DNA of 64,000 nt from Telmatactis stephensoni (lineage: Eukaryota > Cnidaria > Anthozoa > Actiniaria > Isophelliidae): positions 496,001 through 560,000 of the forward strand of contig JALIZF010001765.1 in NCBI GenBank assembly GCA_029948255.1, written 5' to 3'. Of the stretch, positions 24,829 to 35,039 are shown piece after piece. Within the stretch, counting starts at the first letter, position 1; the number at the start of each line of letters is the position of its first letter. Under the pieces are notes generated by a model. That model saw only the letters and a list, made by a program, of their open reading frames with translations, was not told the DNA's origin and ran no database searches. The translations under genes were made by a program, and so were the position numbers.

Positions 24829-27631
24829 TCACACGAGACAGTAGAATTCTTCACTCTTCTGATACACCTCACTGTCCTCAATAAGCTTCTTTAAAGAGTT
24901 CAGAATTTGTCCACATGGTACCCGTCTGAGATTTTGTGCAGAGTGGACAACATCAGTGATTCTAGAAATATGGGCACCATCATGGGTTGAAACTAGAAAC
25001 AAAACTTAGCAATATTACTTGTTACTTAGCAACAGGATCAGTAGGCTTTGTTCCCCAGGGGTCAGGCATTCATGCACCTGTGATAGTCTACCCTGTGATG
25101 GGGGAGAGTATCAGGGGGGGATATCATGGGTGCATGAAACAGCTGGGGAACAGAGACTACAGGATCAGTTGCCATTGGTTAACAGGAGCAGTTGTCATGG
25201 CAACAGTAATCTTACTAACCTTTACTAATGTCTTTGATGGCTTTTATTATGGCTGGTTTCATGTGATGTTTATGGGTTATAATCTACAAAAGAACAACAT
25301 GCTTGAATTGAACTTTTTTACCATATCATAAAATCAATATTAATAAAATTCAGATATTTTCCCTCCTCCCCACCCCCCCCAAAAAAAGTTTGATGTAACT
25401 ATTTGAATGTTTTAATATGAGATTTAAGACAATATTAACCTCCATCATTGTTAAGGATCATGCTCAAGATAAAAATGACTCATTAATTTAGTAGCCATGA
25501 TATAATGTACAGCTGTTTTCTTCCATTACTTTACAATAAACTAACCTCATATTTATCCCTATTAGCATCTTTGTAAAATATTTCTCCTTGTTTTTCCAGC
25601 TTACTCAAGATCTCTCGTAGCAGTTTGTTTTCATCTGCAGCTTGTTTGCATACAGCTTCATCCTTAAAAATAAGAAATTAAAATTTACCAACAGCACAAA
25701 ACTGTCATTAATAAATACAAGTCACAATTCCACACTATTCTCCTGAACATAGCCCGTGTTGCTGGCGGTCTGCACTTTTTGGGGCAGAGAGACTGCTAGT
25801 CTCTTCATATTTTCTCCATGCAAAAACTGTGGACCACCCGCAATGATTTTTTAGTATCATTCGAGGTAACAATAATTATTTACTGGATTGAAACTTAAAA
25901 TGTGTGGGAAGCAAGGGTACCAACTGGGTGGCCAAGTGTGACAGTGCCATTCTATCACCTCCGTGGTCCTGGTTTAATTTGATTCCCAAATGGGGCCTCA
26001 TGTGTGACTTGAGTTAGTCAGTTCATTCTCTCCCCTGCTTGTTTGAGGCTTTTTCAGGCAACAGGCAACCTTCAGGGGGTGGGGGATGGGGTGTCAGGAA
26101 AAAAAACAGAACATGATCTGAAAATGAGACTATAGATAATGATGTTTGCAAGGAGAGGTTCCAATACATTTTGAAGTTCAAATTGATTCCGAAGATGAAA
26201 TTTTCAACTGCTATTTAATAATGGAACTCGTAAATTGTGACTCACTTGATTTGTACTAGAACTAATAAGAGTTTCCTTGATTCTCTTAACTTCAGACAGA
26301 GAACACAATTCCACAAAGGAAAAGCTAAGTTTCCCACCATATTTCCATTTATGAATTAAGTCTAACAAACACTTAGTTGGTGATTGTTGATCAGTTTGTA
26401 AACAAGACTCAGGAGGTACAAATGGAGTACTGTACAGTGTTTTTGTCAACTTCACAACATCTAACCAAAATAAACATTCTGCATTAAGATCTTCCTCTAA
26501 TGCTATAAGGAAATGAGTAGTTAAGAAAAAAAAGAATAAAGCAGCTGTGAGTGTCACTGCAGAGGGATGAGAAACTGTTTCCTGGCTTGGTTGGATCGTT
26601 GGATCGTTGGATCGGATTGGTGGATGGGTGGGTGGGGGGATGATGCGATTTAATTAAAGTTAAACAAAACCATCATTCTGTTCCGTAACTCAAAGGATAC
26701 TGATTGAGTTGACTGTTAATTGTCGCTGGTTGAGATATTCTGTAATTTTACCCTGCACTGTAACATGTTGACCAAGAGTAAAGGAGTCTTTAATAGTATC
26801 TCTCCAGCAACAGCATGATATAACATCTGTACCATCATCCACTAAAATTAAAATAATTATTCTTCATTGTGTGGTTCCAGAACATATCCAACCACAGAGG
26901 AAATGTGAAATGACATCCGCTCTCTGGAATGTCCAATTTTCTTCCATAAGAACCTCAGGGTAATTTTGTTCTTCCTCTGATTTCTCTCTTCCTGTGAATT
27001 TCTAATTCCTCCTTGATGGGGGTATGGATATATTATGGAATGACACATATTATCAGTCTGGTATGCCTGCATGCATGGAATAACAATGAAGGCCAAAACA
27101 CAACAAAACTAAGGCAACATACCTTTGTATATAACAAGCTTTTCTCTTTCATCGACACTAACAACAACACCCTGTGCTTCTACTTTGGATATCACATGAC
27201 CACAGCTTTCATAGAACCCTGTCATTATGAAAACTTGAACATCATCATCATCAATCATCATCATCATCATCATCATCTTTATTATCCATGATACAACATT
27301 AATATCCAAATATTTTGAGAAAAAGCATAATCTCCTAGATACAGCTAAATTTTAATACAAATTTCAGAAAAAATCTAAATAAATAACAACTCTATATAAG
27401 TTAATTTAATAAGAACTTAAGCTTTAATAACTTAACTCTATAAGCAATTTTTTCCTATTTTTCCGAACAGTAGCTTATTTTGGTCGTACATAAGGTTTAA
27501 TTTGTCATACCTTTGAAAGACTTCAATTGTTTGAGACCAAAAATAGTTTTAATGAAGACCTTTCTATGAATCCAAAAGGTAGGATCGAGTCCCCAGTAGC
27601 ACACAGCCAGCAAATCACTTCTATCTTCCAT
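24829..27631 (-). CDS. STN1: STN1-like subunit of the CST telomere-capping complex, 6 exons
   Basis: Exons on the minus strand: 27631-27511, 27218-27123, 26841-26701, 26502-26246, 25662-25542 and 24992-24829; 299 aa, stop TGA. STN1 pairs with TEN1 and CTC1 to bind single-stranded DNA and support telomere C-strand fill-in. Seen: an N-terminus with WGLDPTFW and VFIKTIFGLK; an OB-fold with AQGVVVSVDEREKLVIYK followed by DDGTDVISCCCW (about 53-90) and HVTVQGKITEYL; then a segment with WLDVVKLTKTLYSTPF. The C-terminal part (about 160-299) fits the winged-helix region, with LLREILSKLEKQGEIFYKD and a final LKKLIEDSEVYQKSEEFYCLV split over exons 5-6. Vertebrate STN1 is about 370 aa, so this is short. 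The exon 5 donor is uncertain: the stronger-looking GTTAGT at 25545 breaks frame, whereas a weaker GTTTAT four bases on keeps it. Confidence 0.85.
26868..27060. mobile_element. MITE relative in STN1-like intron 2
   Basis: The left end (GTGTGGTTCCAGAACATATC) and right end (GGGGGTATGGATATATTATG) are inverted and resemble the ends of the element at 15765-15958. Diverged; boundaries approximate. Confidence 0.5.
27240..27280 (+). repeat. (CAT)n microsatellite near a splice acceptor
   Basis: On the minus strand this is (GAT)n ending about 20 bp before the 3' splice site of STN1-like exon 2. The intron therefore has a short pyrimidine tract and a repeat of variable length where branch point and tract normally sit. 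Confidence 0.8.
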
Positions 27632-28809
27632 CAGAACAAAAATAAAAAGTTTGAAAAATTGTGCGAAATTCAATCTCCTACCCAGGCCAACGCGAGTCAT
27701 AGAACACAGGAAACCCAAAAAGTAAAATATATCTTCATCCGCCACTTCGTCCTCGGAGACCCAGGGCGTCAGGGAGGGGGGAGGGGAGCGGAGGGGAAAG
27801 GAAAGAGGGGAAAAGGTAGCCTGCGTAGCGGCCCTAAAAGGGAGGGGGAAGGGAGGGGGAGGGGCTTCTTCTTCTTCTTCCCAGTCCCCTCCCCATCCCC
27901 TTAGGGCCGCTACGCAGGCTAGGGAAAAGGACGCCCTGGGCTTTTGACTACCCCTAACTTGTCTTGAGGCCAAAATTAATCCAATTAGATGGTCTAACGT
28001 AAACAAAGTTCAAATGACAAAAATATCTGGCTCATTTCAATTATCGCTTTTATGTGGTGACAGTTGCTCAGCCATATCCTATGAGAAGTTCCTCAAATAA
28101 ATCTTGTTTCGCCGAAGGTCTTTGCAATTTATCTATATTTTTCACTCTAAACTCATTGCTATTGCAAAAATACATGAAAGAGATTACGTATATATTGTTT
28201 AAAAGTCGCACTGAGCTGGAAACATGGTTCTTTTCAAACAAAACGTGACAGCTTGTATTGTTTAAAGTCGTGGCGATGCGTGGGGTCAACTTGCTTACTG
28301 GTAATTTTAGATGATTTTAATCTAATGGCACAAACGCTTCTGATTGGCCTCATTATAATTTAATTATAATGAGGCCAATCAGAGCCTTTGTTGACGTTTG
28401 GCCTCAAGACAAGTTAGGGGTAGTCAAAAGCCCAGGTCGTCCTTTTCCCCTCTTTCCTTTCCCCTCCGCTCCCCTCCCCCCTCCCTGACGCCCTGGGTCT
28501 CCGAGGACGCCGCCACTTTCATTTCCAGCGGACTGGGTTTTTTTTTTTTGATTCCGCATATAATTTTGAAAAATTGCACAGCAATCGAATTCAGTACTAG
28601 TATCCTGTTTCTGCTGTTTGGTGTACAAATATCCAACAAGTTCTTTCTGGGTAGCCTGTGTTAAATTTTGTCCCTCATAAAGATCTTGGTCCACCCCTTC
28701 ATTTACTTTTCCTGCCAATCAAATCTCACTTCCTTGATTTTGATTGGTTCCTGGTGAAACGTCCAATTTTTCTAAGCTTGTGATTGGTTAAAACTCACAC
28801 CACGAAGGA
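27632..28809. promoter_or_regulatory. Probable STN1-like upstream region, CCAAT-rich and palindromic
   Basis: This lies upstream of the STN1-like ATG (minus) and of a tentative plus-strand transcript. It contains a 45-bp palindrome at about 28339-28383 (22-bp arms, one central base) with GATTGG on the left and CCAATC on the right. Further GATTGG/CCAATC boxes lie near 28715, 28740 and 28782. These are CCAAT-box cores, the type bound by NF-Y. Promoter function is inferred from position only. Confidence 0.4.
27660..28530. repeat. Large imperfect inverted repeat with nested MITE
   Basis: The left part contains GTCCTCGGAGACCCAGGGCG then a GGGAGGGG run; the right part (28398-28512) has the complement, including CCTGACGCCCTGGGTCTCCG. 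A second matching pair, CCCCTAACTTGTCTTGAGGC (about 27951-27970), recurs inverted at about 28400-28420. Nested at 27817-27920 is a hairpin with ends TAGCCTGCGTAGCGGCCCT and AGGGCCGCTACGCAGGCTA. The long ORFs on both strands here are by-products of this low-complexity sequence. Confidence 0.7.
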
Positions 28810-28960
28810 ATGTGGCACTTGAAAGGTATGCATATTGGCGCCTCTAGTCATTTGGGGTCAAGTCAGAAAGATGGAAGGTTGAAACTAAGAAGATCTCTTC
28901 GATTTCTGGTTGGAAATTTTCACAAAATTAACTTTTCGCATCTAATTCTACCCTTTCAGG

Positions 28961-29894
28961 AAAGCTTTAGACGAAAGTTCCTAATGGCAACATTACAGGA
29001 AGAATTCAGAGGTGAAATTCATGGTTATTTTTGATGCGAAAAATTGGTCAACCGGCAACTCGTGCTTCTTGTGGGTTCGTGTTCTATACCGCGTTAAAGA
29101 CACTAAAAAGGTAAGAAAAAGTTACTCTTCATGAGCATTCAGTAAGAAATTCCTTTCTTGCTGCTGTGTTAGTGGTTTTTAATTCAAAGTATACTTTAAA
29201 ATGCACTTTTTCGAACAAAACGTACAGAGTTCGAGGGTTTGCAAAGTTGAACATGTGCCTCGGAACAAAGTTGCCATTAAGAAAACGGTTCTAAAACTTT
29301 TATTCATTGAACTAAAACTTGTTCTTTTTTTCAGGAGAAGCAAATTCTACCCAGGAAGAGAAACAAGAACTTTTTTTCTCGAAAAGCTGATCTTTTGGGC
29401 GGGCGAGTCCCGGCAAAGGTCCTTCCTCGTTACAAGATTCATTAACGAGGTAAATATTCTCATAATAGTTTCTGCTTTACAAAAGAAATTATAAGTGTAA
29501 AGAGTAATTTCTTTTCTTTGGGTTTTTTTGTTTGAAGACATTAGAAATTAATTCTTAAATATTAACTCGCTAAACTAATTACGGCTCTGCATGGAGGTAT
29601 TTTCGCGCCTTTTTTCTTTCCGTGAATAAATTAGGGTTGGGCCATTTCAAACCTCGGGGGGAGGGGGGTACTTTTTTTAGAAATTTTTAGTAGGATTTTT
29701 TTTAGTCGTGCAGGAATATTTTTTGTGTCAGGGCACTTGCAGGAATTTTTTTAGAACATGTTTCTTTGCAGGAAGATTTTTTTATTTACTTTTTTTCCTT
29801 ATTTCAGTTACAGGACGCGATGTATTCCGGAAAACCACGATGCGAAATGCTTCGTTATGACGTTTTCGCCTGGCAATTTGAAATGAGTGGCAAG
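28961..29894 (+). other. Tentative spliced transcript of unknown function
   Basis: Three blocks have good splice borders and near-codon structure: 29021-29110 (ending AAAAAG then GTAAGA), 29335-29449 (TTTTTTCAG before, GTAAAT after) and 29808-29894 (TTATTTCAG before, GTAAAT after). An ATG at 29021 opens a frame that crosses the first junction and stops near the end of the second block, giving about 66 aa. Alternatively the second and third blocks join in a different open frame. I recognise no family. The third block has a diverged duplicate at 31279-31361, which is frame-broken. It could be a non-coding RNA, a fast-evolving small gene or a splice-site coincidence. Confidence 0.25.
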
Positions 29895-30351
29895 GTAAAT
29901 GTTGTAATTTTAAAATTTCTATCGCCCAAATAAATTGGAACTATATTTCTATGGATTAAAGCCCTTTAGAAAAATGCTTTTTGGCGCAAGTGCTTACGCG
30001 GGAAATTTTCAGAACGTCTTGGTCAATTCATTTAACATTTATTGGGGGCGGAGCGGTGCGCTTATCAGCCCTATTAGTTCAGGAAAATGGTGCAGAATTG
30101 TTCAAATTCAAGAAAATAATTATGCAATATTATCAGTACTCAGTAGGCCAAATAACAAACTGCCCTCTTGACAACGCGCCGTTCAGCGGGCGAAAATTGA
30201 ATTTGACGGGCCGCAAATACATTTGCAGCCCTGTTGCTTATTGGCTGAGATGTAATGATAATGACATGGCTTTTGTCGCTGCGCTCGGGCGCAAATGAAG
30301 CTACTCGGGCCACAAATAAACAATATGCCCTTCAAATGTCATGTTATTGTC

Positions 30352-31228
30352 CTATTATTGACAATTTTTAGAAAACTTTATGAAATAAATTAGAAAAATA
30401 CACACCCCAAAAATATTTTTATCATCCGGCGATGTGACGGGATTGACTGTCTATAGGGCAATCTATATATATGGTGCAGTTTTAATGTAAAATTGTTCAA
30501 ATTTGTGTAACAAGCATGAAATTTGGCACACTGATAGAGGTTCATGTCCTGAGTAATTCTGGATGTGGAGCCACGCCCAGAAATCAATTACTTACATATC
30601 GATGTTTTTGGAATTAATGATCTAAGAAACACAGAAAAAAGTCATCTTAATATTAGTGCAAATTGGTGTAATTAAGCATAGTGATAAGGTAAAGTATGCC
30701 GACTAATTTTTGATCGAGAGCCACGCCCTCTATTAGCTACTTGGAAAATTATAGCTATGGAATACATTATATCTGAAATTGATACAAATAGGTTTTTCCT
30801 CTTGTGATGTCAGTGTAAAATCTTGCAATATGATAGATTCCTGGACCCAAAGTAATCCTAGATATGGAGCCACACCCAAAAACAAGTACTACCAGTTTTA
30901 TAGGAATGGAATATATCATTAATAAAATTGGCGAAATATACCTTTAGTTTTAGTCTATAACCATGATAGTGGAAGTAGTACTAAGGTAAATAAATGCAAC
31001 ATATGATTAGCATAGTCTTATCAACACCCCTTGGAACGGAAATTCCGGGGGGGTATGGGGCTCTCAAATTAAAAAAAAAACCATGGGGGGGTATGGATAT
31101 TTTCTGGAGCTACACATTGCCCTATAGACAGTCAAGCCCGTCACATCAGATGATAAAAATATTTTTGGGGTGTGTTTTTCTAATTTATTTCATAAAGTTT
31201 CTAAAAATTGTCAATAATATTCATTCAT
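30352..31228. repeat. Inverted repeat, about 110-bp arms and 0.65-kb spacer
   Basis: The left arm (about 30352-30462) contains ATACACACCCCAAAAATATT and GACTGTCTATAGGGCAAT; the right arm (about 31117-31228) is its complement with a few differences. The spacer repeats GAGCCACGCCC-type words (near 30569, 30719, 30868). It behaves like a foldback transposon with no coding capacity. Confidence 0.7.
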
Positions 31229-31275
31229 TTTACTCTTAAAGCTGCATTTACTTTACCGTATTGTTTTTATTTTTT

Positions 31276-31362
31276 CAGGCCTTCATGTATTCCGGAAAAC
31301 CATTAGGTGAAAATATCTCGTCATGACATTTTCGCCTAGTAGTGGAGAGGAATGACAAGGTA
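31276..31362 (+). pseudogene. Degenerate duplicate of the tentative exon at 29808-29894
   Basis: TTTTTTCAG precedes it and GTAAATTTT follows. The core ATGTATTCCGGAAAACCA is shared exactly with the upstream copy and flanking intron sequence also matches. Here the frame stops after about 15 codons. A duplication took in both exon and intron. Confidence 0.4.
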
Positions 31363-31994
31363 AATTTTATGATAAATACATTTCTATTGCCAGAATAAAC
31401 TGGAAATAACACTTTTTTCTGGATTAAATGGTATCTTATGAAAATGCGTTTTGGTGCAATTTGTTTTTTGCCATTTTTCATAGGCATAAATTCATTCACT
31501 TTAGGATGAGGTAAAGGCAGAAGGATGTTGAAAACATTGTTTATTTGGCTGCAGCAATGCCGGGACAATGCATCCAGTCAAATAACACAAAAAGCAAGCA
31601 GATGTCATAATTTGTTGTCCCAAAGACAACGGAGTCCAGTTCCATGATATGCTTCACCTGCTACACATACAAAGGATTTAGAATGAGGCTGTTAAAAAAT
31701 CTTTTCTCCTTTCAAGCTTGGTTAGCTTTATGTACATAGCCTCGTCTTTATTCCTTTGTATGTGGCAGTGAAGTGCATCTGGAAGTCGATAACTAATTGA
31801 ATCGTTTCGGAATGCATCTATTCTTTCATTCCAGCCAGAGGGCAGGGAAGGATGTAAGGGACCATGAAAAAGGGAAAGGGGCTCTTAACGTGCCTATTAA
31901 ATTTTCCTCATATCCTTTGTTTAATAATAACTGAACATAAATAAATAAAATAAATGCAATTTTTTCCTTATTTTAATATTAATTATTTATTATC

Positions 31995-32200
31995 ATTTTA
32001 AAGGTAAGCCAAGCTGACCAAACAAGCTCAAGAACAGTAGATACAGTGTACCATACTACAACCTCCACAACATGGATGATGATGATGACTGGGATAAGGC
32101 AAACCAACCAAACAAGATCAAAAACAGTAGATGCAGTGTACCATACACCAACCACAACCACAAGAGCTACAACACAGATGAAGATGATGACTGGGCGTGT
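31995..32200 (+). repeat. Two-copy tandem repeat of about 100 bp
   Basis: CCAAACAAG...CAGTAGATACAGTGTACCAT (about 32017-32055) recurs near 32107-32145, each copy followed by an ACCACAAC or CCTCCACAAC word and a GATGATGA tract. The ORFs through it are low-complexity. Confidence 0.6.
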
Positions 32201-32280
32201 GTAACTTCTTGTGTTGCAGAACTGTGTCTGTGTTTTAGCATACTAAAGTTATTTTGTAACTGCACTCACTAAACTGTCTG

Positions 32281-34080
32281 TTTTTATCTGCAACATTTTG
32301 AAGGCACATTGCAAGGTTGTGAAAACTTTCTTTTTCTCCCTCCCCTAGATTTTTCAATTTAATTGGCAACCATTTGGATACCACTACACTGGAAAATTAT
32401 TAGAAATTGTACTAGCCTAGAGATTTTGCCTTAGCATTTAGGATCTCACTATGGTGGCATGGGGGTCTCTTCCTTTTTTATCAATCAGTTTTTTGGGTTT
32501 AATTATGTGCTCATTTCGGTCCATTTACCCCCTTCTCCTCTAAATTTATGCAAATTCTATTTGGTCTGAGCACAGCCTAATAGGTAGGTAAGGAGAGTCC
32601 TTTTGGTAGCCTTGCTTTCCAGCCATGAAGGGGTCCTATTCCAAGAAAGGTTTGGAGCAAGAGCCCTTCATGGCTGGAAATCAAGCCTACCATTGCTCAC
32701 CATGGTGATCTAAAATTCAGTACAGTGAATTTTTTATGTGCTCAAGTTCTGATTTGCATTAGTGCGGCTGTGGCAAGATGGTAAGTCTTGCCAATGCTAA
32801 GGTGAAATCTGTTAGTTTTTGAGGAATTGCATGTCTATCCTATCCATCATTGAGGGTGTTTACACTTGACCTACATATGGAGATCCTGTGGATATAATCT
32901 GCTTGCATCAACATTATGTAGGGTGTGAGTGTAAACTTGCGTATATTGGTAGAAACTGGTATACGGGGTCCTTTATATGGTGGGACTAGCCCGTAAGCCA
33001 TATACTGGACCTTCTCTTTAATGGATTTGATATCTTGTTGATTCCTCCTTTTGAATAATTAGTAGGATATTGCCTTAGGAATGTCGAGTAAGAACTCCCA
33101 TTAGATAGATAATTAATAGACAAAAGTATGAATTATATTATGTATTGCAATTTATTGAAATGTTGTTGTTAAAAAAAAATCCGGCAATCTGGCTTAAAAT
33201 GAAACAAACAAATATTGGCTTGATAAACAGTTAAATAGCATCGGCAAGTCAGAGTACTAATGAGTAGGTTAGGCAAATTAATCCGGCTTAGATGGGATTG
33301 TGGGATTGGTGGGCCTCCAGCATGCACCCTACAGATTGAGGGAATTAGGTAGGAACATGTTTGCGGCAAAAGTACTCTGACTGACTATTTCGTGATTCTT
33401 CGGTTCTTTTATTTTGGGTTTTCAACACCAAGATTTTTCACTTTTGATGACTTCTTTTCCTGGAAGATGCTATTCACAAGAATGATGACACCAGCAGCCT
33501 GTGGATTGCTCTTTGATGCTTTCTTGGACTATGAAAAATGTCTTTTCAACCAAAGTCAAAATTTTCTAATGTTCGATGTTAGCTTTTCCTGGAAAATGTC
33601 CTTCATCAATGGAACTGGCCCTTTTTTCTTCCATGAAAGGAATCTGCCTTTGGCTATTGGCACTTCTTGGACTCATCATTCATGTCCATTTATTTCAATC
33701 CTTTTTTGCTTTTTTTTCATTTTTCCATCGAGGATTATCCATTTCTTATCCATGTTCTTTTTACTCAGAAGCTTTATGTAGACCAATGCAATGATTGTCT
33801 AGATTTTTTTAACATAAAATAATGTTAGAAATTATTGTAAACTTTGAATGATAAATAAAACAGGAAAAAACAACTTGATGGCAGTGTGTACTTGCTACTA
33901 ACTATAATAAATGTACTTTCTTCACCAGCTTTTACAATTTTTGGGCTCCAATTTTTATCAAATTAATTAATTTTCAAAGTTTTAGAAACAGTTTTTTGTA
34001 CAATATCTTTTTAACAGGCATGTAATTTTGAGGAGTCCAACAAATCAAATTGTAAATAGAAATGTAAATACATTTACAAT
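32281..34080. other. Gene-free AT-rich stretch
   Basis: No supported gene. A plus-strand open frame of 129 codons at 33392-33781 is dominated by Phe and Leu from a T-rich stretch and repeats its own words (FSWKM twice), so I do not call it. Confidence 0.5.
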
Positions 34081-34084
34081 ACAA

Positions 34085-34185
34085 ACCAATAATAATAATA
34101 ATAATAATAATAAATCCTTTATTTCATGAGGGTAGCACTAAATAGCCAAAGGCTAATAAACTTGTGGCCCTCAAATTAAAGCAAC
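34085..34185 (-). mobile_element. (TAA)n with adjacent 60-bp dispersed tail
   Basis: AATAATAATA repeats are followed by AAATCCTTTATTTCATGAGG and by a segment with GCCAAAGGCTAATAAAC. The same order, reverse-complemented, occurs at 56553-56670. A repeated tail plus microsatellite suggests the 3' end of a non-LTR element. Confidence 0.7.
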
Positions 34186-35039
34186 AATAACAAAAAACGG
34201 TGTAAGTCTCCATTTTACATTTGCAGCAGCAAATTTTCTAAATGAATTTCACTTAATTTTGTTTACTAAAATTAATGCAAATTATGACAGTTTACTGTTG
34301 TAAAATTGTTCAATAAATAAAGCAACAAAAAAAACTCATCTGAGTTTGCCATTTCAAAACAACATTGAAATTGTAACAGGAATTTTTTGGAGCTGAAATT
34401 TCCAAATGGTATTGTGGCTAGGGCAACACTGAATCAAAGAAGAGGATTATAATTGAAGCTGAAATTTGCAAATGGCAACTGTGGCTATGCAGTTCATTTC
34501 CAGAGGTTCTCATCATGCTTGTGTACAGGTTTTTATTGGTGAGTATGTAAGGTCTCGCCTAATTCCCATTCTCATTTCTATTTTTCTATTTTTTCAGTTA
34601 ATTGCTTCAAGCTAAATGAAAGGTTGCCCATAGGTAAACACTGAATATAAAACATTACTGTCAAATCTACTGGAGACATTCTTGAAACTTTAGAAAGATG
34701 TAGCAGTTGAAACAGGAGATGATGAAAATTCTGAAATTTTTTCATGTCACTAATATCAAAATACTAGAACAAGGCTATCGATTACTGTATGGCCAAAAAG
34801 TCTCCAATATTTTTTACCATATTTTGGAATTAAATCTGCTATTGAGGCTACCTGTAAAGACCATAAATCTTTTTTTTATTTTTTGTTTAGATTGCATGAT
34901 GTCTTCACTGTACAAATTTAATCACTGAATTGTGCATGGTATGGTAAAATTTTTACTTTTAAAATGAAAGCAAATTTTGCTTAATGTAATTTCTAAAGTG
35001 TTGCAAGTAGTCATTACGAAATTCATTCCAGTCATTACC

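Noticed and set aside
27497..28006. 169-codon minus-strand open frame
   Set aside because: Only the last 40 codons are STN1-like exon 1; the upstream part is transposon and purine-rich repeat read through before the real ATG at 27631.
33392..33781. 129-codon open frame rich in Phe
   Set aside because: It follows a T-rich stretch, has biased composition and internal word repetition, and shows no family resemblance or splice context.
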